Origin: Caldilineaceae bacterium
GTDB lineage: Bacteria; Chloroflexota; Anaerolineae; Caldilineales; Caldilineaceae
Length of the DNA stretch: 45,322 nt
NCBI GenBank assembly: GCA_019637645.1
Contig: JAHBVH010000068.1
Coordinates: forward strand, 1-45,322
Direction: 5' to 3'
This document shows positions 17,203 through 24,480 of the stretch, piece by piece; the first letter of the stretch is position 1; the number at the start of each line of letters is the position of its first letter. The notes under the pieces were generated by a model, which saw only the letters and a program-made list of their open reading frames with translations, made no database searches and was not told where the DNA came from. The position numbers and the translations under genes were made by a program.

Positions 17203-18078
17203 TTAGGCGACTGGCAAAGCTAGAGCCGGCTCGTCAATCATATGGGGAGAGCCGCCACTAGCGCCATAGCGTTCACCAGCTGCAATCGCCACCGGCAAAA
17301 TGTTTTCGCGCGGTGGCAGCGGGCAAGTGGCGTAGGAAGAGAACGCACAGGGCGGATTGAAGGCTTTGTTGAAATCGATCACCACGCTGTCATCGTCTGC
17401 CAGTTCGACGGTGAGAAAGCGAGCAGGCCCATAAGTCTCTTTCCCCGCGGTGGCGTCGCGCAGGACGACTGAAAGTTGATGAGGCACGCCATAGTCGGTT
17501 GCCAGAAGGGTGAGGGATTGGCCCAGTAGCTCAAATTCCAGGGTACCAACGCTCTGATATTTGCTATTGGTATCCACAATGGTTTTGATGGGAATGGCAC
17601 GCGGCGCATCGTGGCGCGTAAAATGCCCCTTTGCGCGATATTCCGGCTTGACAGGAAACCACTCACAACCAGCAAAGGCAGCAATCGCGGGGCTGCTGCT
17701 ATCTTTCACGCGGATCGCGTATTGGTCGCCAAAGCTATGCAGGAAAAAGGTAACTGTCCCAGTTGTCACCAACGTGGGCGTTTGACGATTCTGGTTATCA
17801 ACCAAGGTCACCGTTTGCGCTGGGGCACCATCCACCAAGACCGATGCGCTGGTGGTGATATTTAATTTAGCTTGACCATCCCGAAATTCCAGAATGCCCA
17901 GTTGGGACGGTGCGCTGGCGGGCAAGACAATATCATTCTCGGCACTGCTGCCAAGCGTATGGTAGCCGTCGTGCAGGATAAAAAGACCAACCAAGGAAAA
18001 CCAACTATCGGGCGAACGGAGCTCCGCTTCACGCGCGGCGCGCCACGCCTCAATTTGGGCAATGTATGCTTGACTCAT
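17203..18078 (-). CDS. DUF1684 domain-containing protein
   Basis: This 291-residue cytoplasmic protein matches the DUF1684 family end to end: the opening helix YIAQIEAWRAAREAELRSPDSWFSLVGLF, the middle VKDSSSP and GHFTRHD stretches, and the diagnostic VVIDFNKAFNPPCAFSSYATCPLPPREN near residues 240-270. The function of the family is unknown. AAGGAAAGGGATC precedes the start. It is embedded in the putative S-alkylcysteine unit, 181 bp upstream of the acetyltransferase; that gap holds dispersed repeats. Confidence 0.88.
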   Translation of the reverse strand: MSQAYIAQIEAWRAAREAELRSPDSWFSLVGLFILHDGYHTLGSSAENDIVLPASAPSQLGILEFRDGQAKLNITTSASVLVDGAPAQTVTLVDNQNRQTPTLVTTGTVTFFLHSFGDQYAIRVKDSSSPAIAAFAGCEWFPVKPEYRAKGHFTRHDAPRAIPIKTIVDTNSKYQSVGTLEFELLGQSLTLLATDYGVPHQLSVVLRDATAGKETYGPARFLTVELADDDSVVIDFNKAFNPPCAFSSYATCPLPPRENILPVAIAAGERYGASGGSPHMIDEPALALPVA

Positions 18079-18173
18079 GATCCCTTTCCTTCTTGTTATC
18101 TATGTTGAGCATCATCCGGTTGTGCCACCAACGCGACCACAGGACGACACGACCTTAGCCAATCTTGGTCGCG

Positions 18174-18947
18174 CTATTGCAGGGCAAAGCCTTGGTCTTG
18201 TAAGACCTGGCGCAGGTCTACACGCAAAGGCTGTGACACGCGCCGCGCGCTATGCTCTAGCCAGCCGTAATTCTCTGTCTCGCTGGGGCGGCCAGGCACT
18301 GCGACTTGGCGATTCGCATAGATGCCCGTTGCAATCATGGTTTGGTCATATTCCAGAAGCGCAGCGTCTTCTTGGGCGCGACTATAACTTTCCCAATGCA
18401 AGATCGCCGGTTGGGGCAACCGGGGCCGTGGGGTGGCAGCTATCGCGGGCCAGCCGAGCGTCAGCCCGGTAATGGGAAAGAACAACGGCGGTAGCCCCAA
18501 TAATTCAATCACGGCGCGCGTTTGATTACGGATCGCGCCGATGTAACAGATCCCTAAGCCTAGTGACTCAGCGGCCAACACCGCATTTTGAGCGGCCAGC
18601 GCCACATCGACCGCCGACACGAGGAAACTCTCGACCGTGCTGTGATCGTGGGGCAACTGACGTAGCTGGCTAGCCCGATCGAGCTTGCTTAGATCGGCAC
18701 ACCAAGCCAAAAAGACGGGGGCTTCGATAATATGGGCTTGATTACCACAGAGACGCGCCAGCTCTGTTCGCTTTGCTAGGCTTGTCACCGCCACAACAGC
18801 GTAGGTTTGTAAATTCGAGGAAGTCGCAGCCCGCTGTCCTGCAGCGACAATCGCCTCAACCCAACCCTCAGGAATCGGGTCGGCTTTATAGGTACGCACG
18901 GAGGCATGGCGATGGATCTGTTCAATGACGGGTGTGGTAAGCGACAT
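18174..18947 (-). CDS. NfsA/Frp-type NAD(P)H flavin oxidoreductase
   Basis: A 257-residue nitroreductase-superfamily flavoenzyme. The N-terminal H-A-S-V-R-T-Y FMN-phosphate motif (residues 14-20), the SSNLQTYAVVAV stretch and the central GICYIGAIRN and GLPPLFFPITGLTLGWP blocks are those of the NfsA/Frp group of NADPH oxidoreductases. LLM monooxygenases need free reduced flavin, so it may supply FMNH2 to the enzymes of this operon. It starts 3 bp after the AhpD-like gene. Confidence 0.85.
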   Translation of the reverse strand: MSLTTPVIEQIHRHASVRTYKADPIPEGWVEAIVAAGQRAATSSNLQTYAVVAVTSLAKRTELARLCGNQAHIIEAPVFLAWCADLSKLDRASQLRQLPHDHSTVESFLVSAVDVALAAQNAVLAAESLGLGICYIGAIRNQTRAVIELLGLPPLFFPITGLTLGWPAIAATPRPRLPQPAILHWESYSRAQEDAALLEYDQTMIATGIYANRQVAVPGRPSETENYGWLEHSARRVSQPLRVDLRQVLQDQGFALQ

Positions 18948-18950
18948 AGG

Positions 18951-19277
18951 TTAATGGCCCTCATAACTGACGGGGGAGGTACCTTCAAAGTAGTAGGCAG
19001 GGTCGCCGTCGAGAGAAAGGCGCGGTCTGTCGTTGACACCGACGGCATGCGGTTCTGGCTGGGCAACTTGGTTATGCTCGTGCCAGTAGCGATAGACCGT
19101 TGCGAGTTTGAGCACGGTGTTGATCTCTTCTTCTTCTAAATTATGGGCGCGTAAGTGATCCAACCGTGCGCCGTTGGTCAGGCGCGGCGTGCTGCTGATC
19201 TTGACTGCTAGCTCCGCAATCGCCTGCTCGCGCGGGGATAGTTCGCCACTAGGCAAATTCAAGCTGATTGATTGCAT
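18951..19277 (-). CDS. Small AhpD/CMD-like protein
   Basis: A 108-residue protein and first gene of its unit. Residues 10-75 (LSPREQAIAELAVKISSTPRLTNGARLDHLRAHNLEEEEINTV with the following helix) resemble the second half of AhpD-like carboxymuconolactone-decarboxylase-fold proteins, but no CxxC active site is seen. The C-terminal 35 residues match nothing I recognise. GGAGAG lies upstream of ATG 19277, just past the T-run of the attenuator terminator. Its role is unknown; the position suggests it is the first gene released by antitermination. Confidence 0.7.
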   Translation of the reverse strand: MQSISLNLPSGELSPREQAIAELAVKISSTPRLTNGARLDHLRAHNLEEEEINTVLKLATVYRYWHEHNQVAQPEPHAVGVNDRPRLSLDGDPAYYFEGTSPVSYEGH

Positions 19278-19301
19278 AAAAAACTCTCCATCTGTACAAA
19301 T

Positions 19302-19338
19302 AAAAAAAGCGTTGCCGGTAAGTTCCGGTGACGCTTTT
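19302..19338 (-). terminator. Attenuator terminator of the S-alkylcysteine-type unit
   Basis: On the transcript strand AAAAGCGT pairs with ACGCTTTT, with CCGG/CCGG inside, and the stem runs straight into seven T's. It ends 25 bp before the first structural gene, so read-through is required for expression. Confidence 0.8.
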
Positions 19339-19496
19339 CAGCTTGATCAACTGTGGGTTGTGCTGTGCGCTTGCTGTTCACCGGATTCCACCCCTAGGGT
19401 TGGGTTAGCGGAAGCAGTGAACACCTACCTTATCTCATCGTCTCCCATACAACGGGCCGCGTTGTATGGCCAGAACTCAAGACCACTGCCTCCGCT
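19302..19496 (-). promoter_or_regulatory. Leader RNA with attenuation switch, copy A
   Basis: The 5' arm AGCGGAGGCAGTG (19496-19484), which overlaps the end of the Cys-rich ORF, pairs over 13 bp with CACTGCTTCCGCT (19419-19407). TCCGGTGA (19385-19378) can pair with TCACCGGA (19331-19324), the left arm of the terminator, so it is a candidate antiterminator. Leader B (37769-37955) has the same arms, antiterminator and terminator in the same order although the loops differ. Known riboswitch classes do not fit what I see. Confidence 0.7.
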
Positions 19497-19551
19497 GAGT
19501 ACATGAACAACAACACGATAAGGTAAAAAAGAGTGGTGAGGACAGGGTCAT
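19477..19551 (-). CDS. Cys-rich leader peptide of unit A (24 aa)
   Basis: A 24-codon ORF (ATG 19551, TGA 19477-19479) starts about 66 nt after the expected transcription start. Its middle is TLSCCCSCTQRRQ: four Cys codons in five. The codons after the Cys run form the 5' arm of the leader stem, so a ribosome stalled for lack of Cys-tRNA would cover or free that arm. CAGGAAT is a modest ribosome site upstream. The layout is that of ribosome-mediated cysteine attenuation, known for mycobacterial poly-Cys leader ORFs. Confidence 0.75.
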   Translation of the reverse strand: MTLSSPLFFTLSCCCSCTQRRQWS

Positions 19552-19624
19552 GAATGGACAATTCCTGTGCGTTCAAACGCATGCTTGGTTTTCAAGAACC
19601 GGCACGCCTGTGCACGGTCATCTC

Positions 19625-19680
19625 AGCATACGGGGAGTCGGTCACAATACAAGTACTACTTTGGTAACAAACGGGTAATA
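19625..19680 (-). promoter_or_regulatory. PhoB-type 56-bp promoter, copy 2 (unit A)
   Basis: Read leftwards: TATTAC (19680-19675), TGTTAC (19669-19664), TAGTAC (19658-19653), TGTGAC (19646-19641), then 10 bp and -10 TATGCT (19630-19625). Spacing is again 11, 11, 12 and 10. The expected start is near 19617. It is divergent from copy 3, with 52 bp between them. Confidence 0.8.
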
Positions 19681-19732
19681 GAACAACGCGCACGCCTGTA
19701 GGCAATGACGGTAGCTGCGAGCAACCAGTGCC

Positions 19733-19788
19733 TGTTACTGATCTGTTACAGCACGACGACCAGCGGCATGACCACGCCAGGCTAGGCT
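19733..19788 (+). promoter_or_regulatory. PhoB-type 56-bp promoter, copy 3 (small membrane protein 1)
   Basis: Read rightwards: TGTTAC (19733), TGTTAC (19744), GACGAC (19755), CATGAC (19767), 10 bp, then -10 TAGGCT (19783-19788). The last two half-sites are degenerate, but spacing matches the other copies exactly. The expected start near 19796 gives a 48-nt leader before ATG 19844, with no Cys-rich ORF. Confidence 0.7.
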
Positions 19789-19843
19789 AAAGAGAGCATA
19801 GATATCCTAGCGAAGCACGGCGTGGCGAAAGGAGAAGAAGCAG

Positions 19844-20092
19844 ATGGTAGTGAATCATTTACTACTGCTAGGCACCGTGGGTTGGTTCGCGGTAATGTTG
19901 ACCCTCACCACCTATTACATTCTGATAGTCGATCGCATAAAATCGTCTGATTTTGAAGAAGAGCCCATTTCCTTGAGCGACGGCGAAACCGTCTACCTAC
20001 CATCCTCAATGTATCCTCACAACGAATTTATGCAAGTAACGACCATGCCCTTCATTCACGAGCAACCCGAAGCCTTTCCCTATGCCGGTTGA
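19844..20092 (+). CDS. Small single-pass membrane protein, paralogue 1
   Basis: An 82-residue protein with one hydrophobic segment (about residues 5-27, ending TYYILIVD) and an acidic tail. AAAGGAG (19828-19834) lies 9 nt before the ATG. It resembles the 106-residue protein at 38325: both have YYIL-x2-D at the end of the membrane segment and a Y-L-[PA]-S-S-M-x-P-x2-E-[FY] motif about 25-30 residues later. No known family is recognised. Both genes are driven by the 56-bp promoter and diverge from sulfur units, which suggests a role at the membrane in the same response. Confidence 0.75.
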   Translation: MVVNHLLLLGTVGWFAVMLTLTTYYILIVDRIKSSDFEEEPISLSDGETVYLPSSMYPHNEFMQVTTMPFIHEQPEAFPYAG

Positions 20093-20111
20093 ATGCGATA
20101 AATCAGAAGAG

Positions 20112-20168
20112 CACTGTCACAAAAAGAGGCCAGCATTAGCAAAATGCTGGCCTCTTTTTGTGACAGTG
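20112..20168. terminator. Long bidirectional terminator
   Basis: Perfect 26-bp arms (20112-20137/20143-20168) surround a 5-nt loop. The AAAAAG/CTTTTT segments make T-runs on both strands. It lies between the convergent small membrane protein gene and the cysteine dioxygenase gene. Confidence 0.85.
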
Positions 20169-20206
20169 GCAGCGGGTTGACCTAGGGTTCTGGCCCCCAC
20201 AATTCT

Positions 20207-20857
20207 TTAAGCTTCGGCACAAGCTAGGTTGGAATAGCCCGACCGAAACGCCCGTACCCGCTCATGCTCTGGTTCAAAGGCATGACGGACGACACACCCT
20301 GTGTCATTAGCTAGGAGATGGATCGAAATCGATGGGGCGTCCGACGTTGTGGTGACGGCGTGAATATCACCATCGGGTGGCAATAATTTGTAGATACCTC
20401 CTGGTTTGAGCGCGTTGACTTCGGCGATTTCGAGTACGGCCCGCTCTTCTTCGGTGCCGTCATCAACCCGCCGATAGACCGTTTCATTCTGTTCCCCCCG
20501 ATAGAGCCCCACAAAGCCCCAAGCCAAATGATCATGGATGGGCGTTGAACTTGTTGGCGGTACTACCAAGCTAAAGAGTGAAAGGGAGTGGTCGCCCGCC
20601 CGAAAGAGGAGCCAACTGCCAATCCCGCCGCCCATACCGCTTTGCTGATAAGGCGCGGCAAATTCATCAGGTAGCCAAGTCGGATCGGCCAATAATTGGG
20701 CAAAGTAGGGCTGTAACTCATCTAACCCAGCGGAGATATCCGTGTGGCGGGCAACAATCCGGCGCACGTCATCAATAAACAGGCGAATCACTGGCGTATC
20801 TAATAAAAATTGATCTTGTCCATCATGCGAATGAACAACATCATGCGTACCACACAT
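20207..20857 (-). CDS. Cysteine dioxygenase-like cupin (type I family)
   Basis: This 216-residue protein matches the cysteine dioxygenase family, non-haem Fe enzymes that oxidise cysteine (or a thiol) to a sulfinate. The iron ligands fit HDH at 108-110 (TPIHDHLAWGFVGLYRG) and H166 (GDIHAV). SIHLLANDTG follows, as in CDO-like cupins. ATG 20857 is favoured because AAAGGA lies upstream; a longer frame to 20950 runs into a repeat. It is the last gene of the ssu unit. Burning cysteine in a sulfur-scavenging operon is unexpected, so a 3-mercaptopropionate or other thiol substrate is possible. Confidence 0.78.
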   Translation of the reverse strand: MCGTHDVVHSHDGQDQFLLDTPVIRLFIDDVRRIVARHTDISAGLDELQPYFAQLLADPTWLPDEFAAPYQQSGMGGGIGSWLLFRAGDHSLSLFSLVVPPTSSTPIHDHLAWGFVGLYRGEQNETVYRRVDDGTEEERAVLEIAEVNALKPGGIYKLLPPDGDIHAVTTTSDAPSISIHLLANDTGCVVRHAFEPEHERVRAFRSGYSNLACAEA

Positions 20858-20881
20858 TGACCAATCCTTTCTTTTTTGGCA

Positions 20882-20931
20882 AGACCTGGCAGCGTTTTTC
20901 ATTGGCGGTTGTGGAAACCACAAAACCGACC
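20882..20931. repeat. Dispersed ~50-bp repeat (copy 1)
   Basis: This stretch, starting agacctggcagcgttttt and ending accacaaaaccgacc, matches 44130-44180 at most positions; transitions account for most differences. An internal GTGG/CCAC hairpin is shared. It lies upstream of the cysteine dioxygenase gene. Confidence 0.6.
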
Positions 20932-20993
20932 AGCTACGAAATTTTGCCAACCTGCCAGGTTGCCGGTTACAAAAAACCCTTCGGCGCTCATGC

Positions 20994-21536
20994 CTACTGG
21001 GCTAGGCTAATGGTGACAACACCACGCTCTAGGGCAACAGCGATCGGCAAGGCGGGCAATTGCTGAGCCAAAGCACCATTAATCTGATCAGCAATTGGCT
21101 GCAACAGCGCGCCAGATGCCACATAGGGACCGACCGCGGCTTCGGCCAATCCAACCTTTAGCAGCCCTTCTTCAACCGCTAAGCTGCCAGCCAGATCCAG
21201 CGTATGGCCGAGATGGGCCGCCAACACACCCTCTTTCAGCGTCACCCGAAAATAGAGTTGCTCGGGCTCAATCCAGGTACTGATTGACTCAACAGGGCTG
21301 TTAGGGCCACTGTTCGCTTCTAACAACTTGGTCAGCAAACTGCTGAACTGCGCCTCGGTCAACGCCACTTGACCGGTTGCCACACCAGCGAGCAGGGTAT
21401 TCTGTGCGGCCAAGGCATCGTCTAGAGTAACTGCAATTGTACGTGTTGGGGTTTGCACACGACCGGCACAGCAGGCACCAAGGAGCAGTAACAGCAGCAA
21501 GAGCAGGGGAAGAGCTTGATATCGTTTCCATTTCAT
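20994..21536 (-). CDS. Putative lipoprotein of unknown function
   Basis: A 180-residue predicted lipoprotein: a Lys/Arg start, a poly-Leu core and LLGAC as the lipobox. A Thr/Ala stretch and an α/β region follow, with alternating hydrophobic residues (GHTLDLAGSLAVEEGLLKVGLAEAAVG) that recall DUF2993/LmeA-like lipid-binding folds. I cannot assign the family firmly. It lies in the ssu unit between an LLM monooxygenase and the cysteine dioxygenase, so a periplasmic or envelope role in the same response is possible. Confidence 0.65.
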   Translation of the reverse strand: MKWKRYQALPLLLLLLLLLGACCAGRVQTPTRTIAVTLDDALAAQNTLLAGVATGQVALTEAQFSSLLTKLLEANSGPNSPVESISTWIEPEQLYFRVTLKEGVLAAHLGHTLDLAGSLAVEEGLLKVGLAEAAVGPYVASGALLQPIADQINGALAQQLPALPIAVALERGVVTISLAQ

Positions 21537-21635
21537 AAGTGTACCGCGTCCTGTTTCATTATTCTAAAAATTGCGCAATGGTTCGACGAGTGCTGAAGCA
21601 CCGGGCTAAGCGAAACCAGGATCAGCCTTCCGCCC

Positions 21636-22655
21636 CTAAGCGACCGCCAATGCTGGCGTTGCTAGATAGGGCGCGACCTCTCGTGCCACCCGTTCCAAGG
21701 CGCGGAGGGCTTTGGCATGGGGCATGTCCCCAGGGTCGATCTGGACCAACAATTCCGACCACCCTAAGGCGGCTTGTTCAGCGGCCAGCGCCATGCCGAT
21801 CTCCTCAGGATGCCCATGCAGAATATGAAAACGCGTCAAGATCTCATCCAGAGAAGCATCAGCGGTCAATAAGCCACGCTTGACATGTTCGCGGGTTGAC
21901 TGGGCCAATGCTTCAGCAAGATCGCGTTTAGCGCTCGCCCGATCATTGGCCGGATAGACGGCCCGCCCCACGGCAATCCGCGCGGCATTGACCTGCGCAC
22001 CGAGCGCGGCGCGATAGGCGTTCACCGTCAGCGCTTGGTTGGCAACAGGCGAGCCACCGCCGCGTTCGACCCGGCCTAATAAAAGCCCCATTTGATGCTG
22101 GGCCGCATACGCCGCGCCTTCTTGGCTCATGACCGCCAGCCAGAGGCGGTTGAGGAGATCGGGGTCGGGTGGCTGCAACTGTGTCCCGCGGTCATCCAGG
22201 GGCTCACCAGCCAAGATACGCCGCAAAGCAGTAAAACCAGTGGTAGTTAACGCACGGCGCTGCTCCAGATCAACCCCGAAGGCGGCAAAGACATCGGCCG
22301 CAAAGCCACTGCCCAAGCCCAATTCCAGCCGACCATCCATGAGCAGATCGGTCACCGCCGCGTCTTCGGCCAGGCGCAGGGGCTGCTCTAGCGTAATGGT
22401 GATGACCACCGTGCCTAACCGAATGCGTTGGGTGCGTTCCGCGGCGGCCACCAAGAAGGGCAAAGGCGCAGGTAACCGGCCATAGCGCTCCCCAAAGTGA
22501 TGTTGGGTCACCCGAGCTGAATGATACCCTAATTGCTCAGCGGCGACAATCAGCTCAAGCACCTCGGCATAGGTACTTTTTACATCGGGGGCGCGATCGA
22601 CTTGTAAAAACAAGCCCAGCCGGGGGCTACCGGTTGGTGTTCCTAAATGCGTCAT
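21636..22655 (-). CDS. LLM-class flavin monooxygenase (KPN_01858-like)
   Basis: A 339-residue luciferase-like protein. Landmarks are RLGLFLQVD at the start, RVTQHHFGERYGRLPAPLPFLVAAAERTQRIRLGTVVITI and DGRLELGLGSGF, as in the FMN-dependent KPN_01858-type monooxygenases. It is clearly related to the enzyme at 24470 (same LPxPxPFLxAAAERT block and HGHPEE motif). The substrate is unknown; with sulfonate binding proteins in the operon, sulfonate or S-alkyl desulfonation is likely. Confidence 0.83.
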   Translation of the reverse strand: MTHLGTPTGSPRLGLFLQVDRAPDVKSTYAEVLELIVAAEQLGYHSARVTQHHFGERYGRLPAPLPFLVAAAERTQRIRLGTVVITITLEQPLRLAEDAAVTDLLMDGRLELGLGSGFAADVFAAFGVDLEQRRALTTTGFTALRRILAGEPLDDRGTQLQPPDPDLLNRLWLAVMSQEGAAYAAQHQMGLLLGRVERGGGSPVANQALTVNAYRAALGAQVNAARIAVGRAVYPANDRASAKRDLAEALAQSTREHVKRGLLTADASLDEILTRFHILHGHPEEIGMALAAEQAALGWSELLVQIDPGDMPHAKALRALERVAREVAPYLATPALAVA

Positions 22656-22725
22656 CAGTTCCTCGTACTGTCTAGCCTGAAAGCCACTTCAGGTTCAGCA
22701 TAAACGGCGGCAAGCAACGGTGGCA

Positions 22726-23325
22726 CTAGGCTTGCTCGATGAGGGCTCGCAACTCGCGTACCACTTCGCGGTCGGAGCGTTGGCGCTGTTCGGCGCGAAA
22801 CGTTGCAAAGGCTTGGGTATAGCGGTCACGCGCGGCCTCGGGTAATTCGCTGGGCGACACCGTGGGGGCATATCCAGCGAGCAGTGGTTCCGTTGCAAAC
22901 AAATTTTGGCGAAACGCGCCGGTGAGTTCGGTGATCAGCGCGGGTCGTTCAATCCAATGACCGATTTCCTGAAACGCTGGATCGAAGAAAGCAAAGACGG
23001 GAATCGAGCGGAATTGCCCTTGGTTGAGATATTGATCGATCAGATCAAGATTCTGGTCGCGCAGGAAGATCCGCACATCGAGCTTACCGCTCGCTTCGGC
23101 TAGCCGGGCCAGCACGGGCAAATTGTTGACAACATCGCCACACCAATCTTCGGCGATCGCCACCACCTTCAACGGTTGTGGCAACTGAGCAAAGAAGGTG
23201 ACATCGTCTGCCACTAGTTCCACCGTTTGCTCATTCTTCTCTAAACGATCACGATTGCGCGTCATTTGCTCTTTGTACGCGGGATAGGTAAGGCCCTCTG
23301 CAAAACGTTCCTGGGTAATTGCCAT
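22726..23325 (-). CDS. Thioredoxin-family protein with a single active-site Cys
   Basis: A 199-residue thioredoxin-fold protein: VVAIAEDWCGDVVNNLP at 54-70 holds the usual W-C-G start, but the second Cys of CxxC is replaced by valine (C62 only). The cis-Pro loop FRSIPVF is present. This one-Cys form is known in small thioredoxin-like families of unclear function. It lies between two flavin monooxygenases of the ssu unit and could handle a mixed disulfide or sulfenate of the substrate. Confidence 0.8.
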   Translation of the reverse strand: MAITQERFAEGLTYPAYKEQMTRNRDRLEKNEQTVELVADDVTFFAQLPQPLKVVAIAEDWCGDVVNNLPVLARLAEASGKLDVRIFLRDQNLDLIDQYLNQGQFRSIPVFAFFDPAFQEIGHWIERPALITELTGAFRQNLFATEPLLAGYAPTVSPSELPEAARDRYTQAFATFRAEQRQRSDREVVRELRALIEQA

Positions 23326-23352
23326 CTCAGTTTCCTTTGTTGTAATCTCAGA

Positions 23353-24480
23353 TCAGTTGATGGGGATGGGCAGGGTTGTGACTTGGGTTGCCAGCTTTGC
23401 CCGCACACGGGGCAGCACATCGCGGCCCAATTGAGTGATCATCTCAAGGTGCGGAAAGCCACGCAGCAACACATAGCCAAAGCCGAGGTTGACATATTCG
23501 ACAATCCGGTCGGCCACTTGATCCGGGGTGCCGACCAGCGCAATGCTATTGCCCCCCAAGACTTGGGTCAACCCTGCCCATAAGTTGGGGCCAAGGCGGA
23601 AACCATCATCAGCGCTTTTCTCCAGATACCCAGCAAGACGACGCTGTCCCACCGAGTCGATGGTACGGAAGTATTCACGCTGGCGTTGAATGGTTGCTTC
23701 ACTCATATGTTGCTGAATCGCTGCGGCCTTGGCCCAAGCTTCTGCTTCGGTATCGCCCAGAATGGTCTGAAAGCTAATGCTATAACCAATCGTCCGGCCT
23801 TGGGCGGCGACGCGTTGACGAATATCGGCTAGCTTCTGCGCCAAATCATCCAGCGGGCCACCCCAGGTCATATAGACTTGCGCTTCTTCGGCAATGACTG
23901 CCTTGCCTGCCTCGGATTCGCCCGCGATAAAGAATGGGGGGTGAGGCTGTTGGGGCGAAGAGGGGAAGAGATTCGCGCCCTTCAGCTGGTAGAATTCGCC
24001 CTCATGATTGACATCGCGTTCAGTCAAAAGCCGTTTGGTCAGCCGGATATATTCTCTGGTGCGCCGGTAGCGCGTATCATGGTCGAGGAAATCGCCATCG
24101 CGCGCCTGTTCTTGGGGTGAGCCCCCAGTCACAATATTGATCGAAAGACGCCCACCCGAGAGATAGTCGAAGGTGGTGGCTTGCCGCGCGGCCACCGATG
24201 GTTGCACAAAGCCAGGCCGCAGCGCTACCAGAAAGCGCAAGTCGGTGGTCTGTGTGGCGAGAAAGGAGGCCGCCGACCAACCATCCAAGCAAGCCGTCCC
24301 CACCGGCAGCAACAAAGTGCCAAAGCCGCCCGCCTCGGTCGCTTGGGCAATCTTCGTCATATAGTCCAATGTCGGTGGACGTGAGCCAGAAAATGACCAA
24401 TTGCCCCCCGGTGCATTGCTACTCCCCGGGTAGGGGCTATCGCCGGAAGTAGGAACCATGGTTAAAAACTCAACGGACAT
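23353..24480 (-). CDS. SsuD/SfnG-family alkanesulfonate monooxygenase
   Basis: A 375-residue LLM monooxygenase of the alkanesulfonate type: [39 protein letters not shown] and DFLDHDTRYRRTREY match SsuD landmarks, as do PPFFIAGES and AQVYMTWGGP. The N-terminus (MVPTSGDSPYPG) differs from classic SsuD (see 39554), so its substrate range may differ. It overlaps the upstream gene by 11 bp. FMNH2 would come from SsuE (28990). Confidence 0.85.
   Translation of the reverse strand: MSVEFLTMVPTSGDSPYPGSSNAPGGNWSFSGSRPPTLDYMTKIAQATEAGGFGTLLLPVGTACLDGWSAASFLATQTTDLRFLVALRPGFVQPSVAARQATTFDYLSGGRLSINIVTGGSPQEQARDGDFLDHDTRYRRTREYIRLTKRLLTERDVNHEGEFYQLKGANLFPSSPQQPHPPFFIAGESEAGKAVIAEEAQVYMTWGGPLDDLAQKLADIRQRVAAQGRTIGYSISFQTILGDTEAEAWAKAAAIQQHMSEATIQRQREYFRTIDSVGQRRLAGYLEKSADDGFRLGPNLWAGLTQVLGGNSIALVGTPDQVADRIVEYVNLGFGYVLLRGFPHLEMITQLGRDVLPRVRAKLATQVTTLPIPIN

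Noticed and set aside
19302..19500. Known riboswitch (SAM, cobalamin, TPP) upstream of unit A, suggested by GGAATCCGGTGAA
   Set aside because: The short cobalamin-like word is not joined to the other conserved boxes of that class, and the SAM and TPP cores are absent. The Cys-rich ORF inside the leader and the antiterminator/terminator pairing explain the conserved parts better.
19302..19500. T-box leader sensing tRNA-Cys
   Set aside because: A GGTGGAA word occurs in leader A but not in leader B, there is no stem I with a specifier loop, and the T-box 14-mer is missing. Cys codons in a translated ORF fit ribosome-mediated attenuation.
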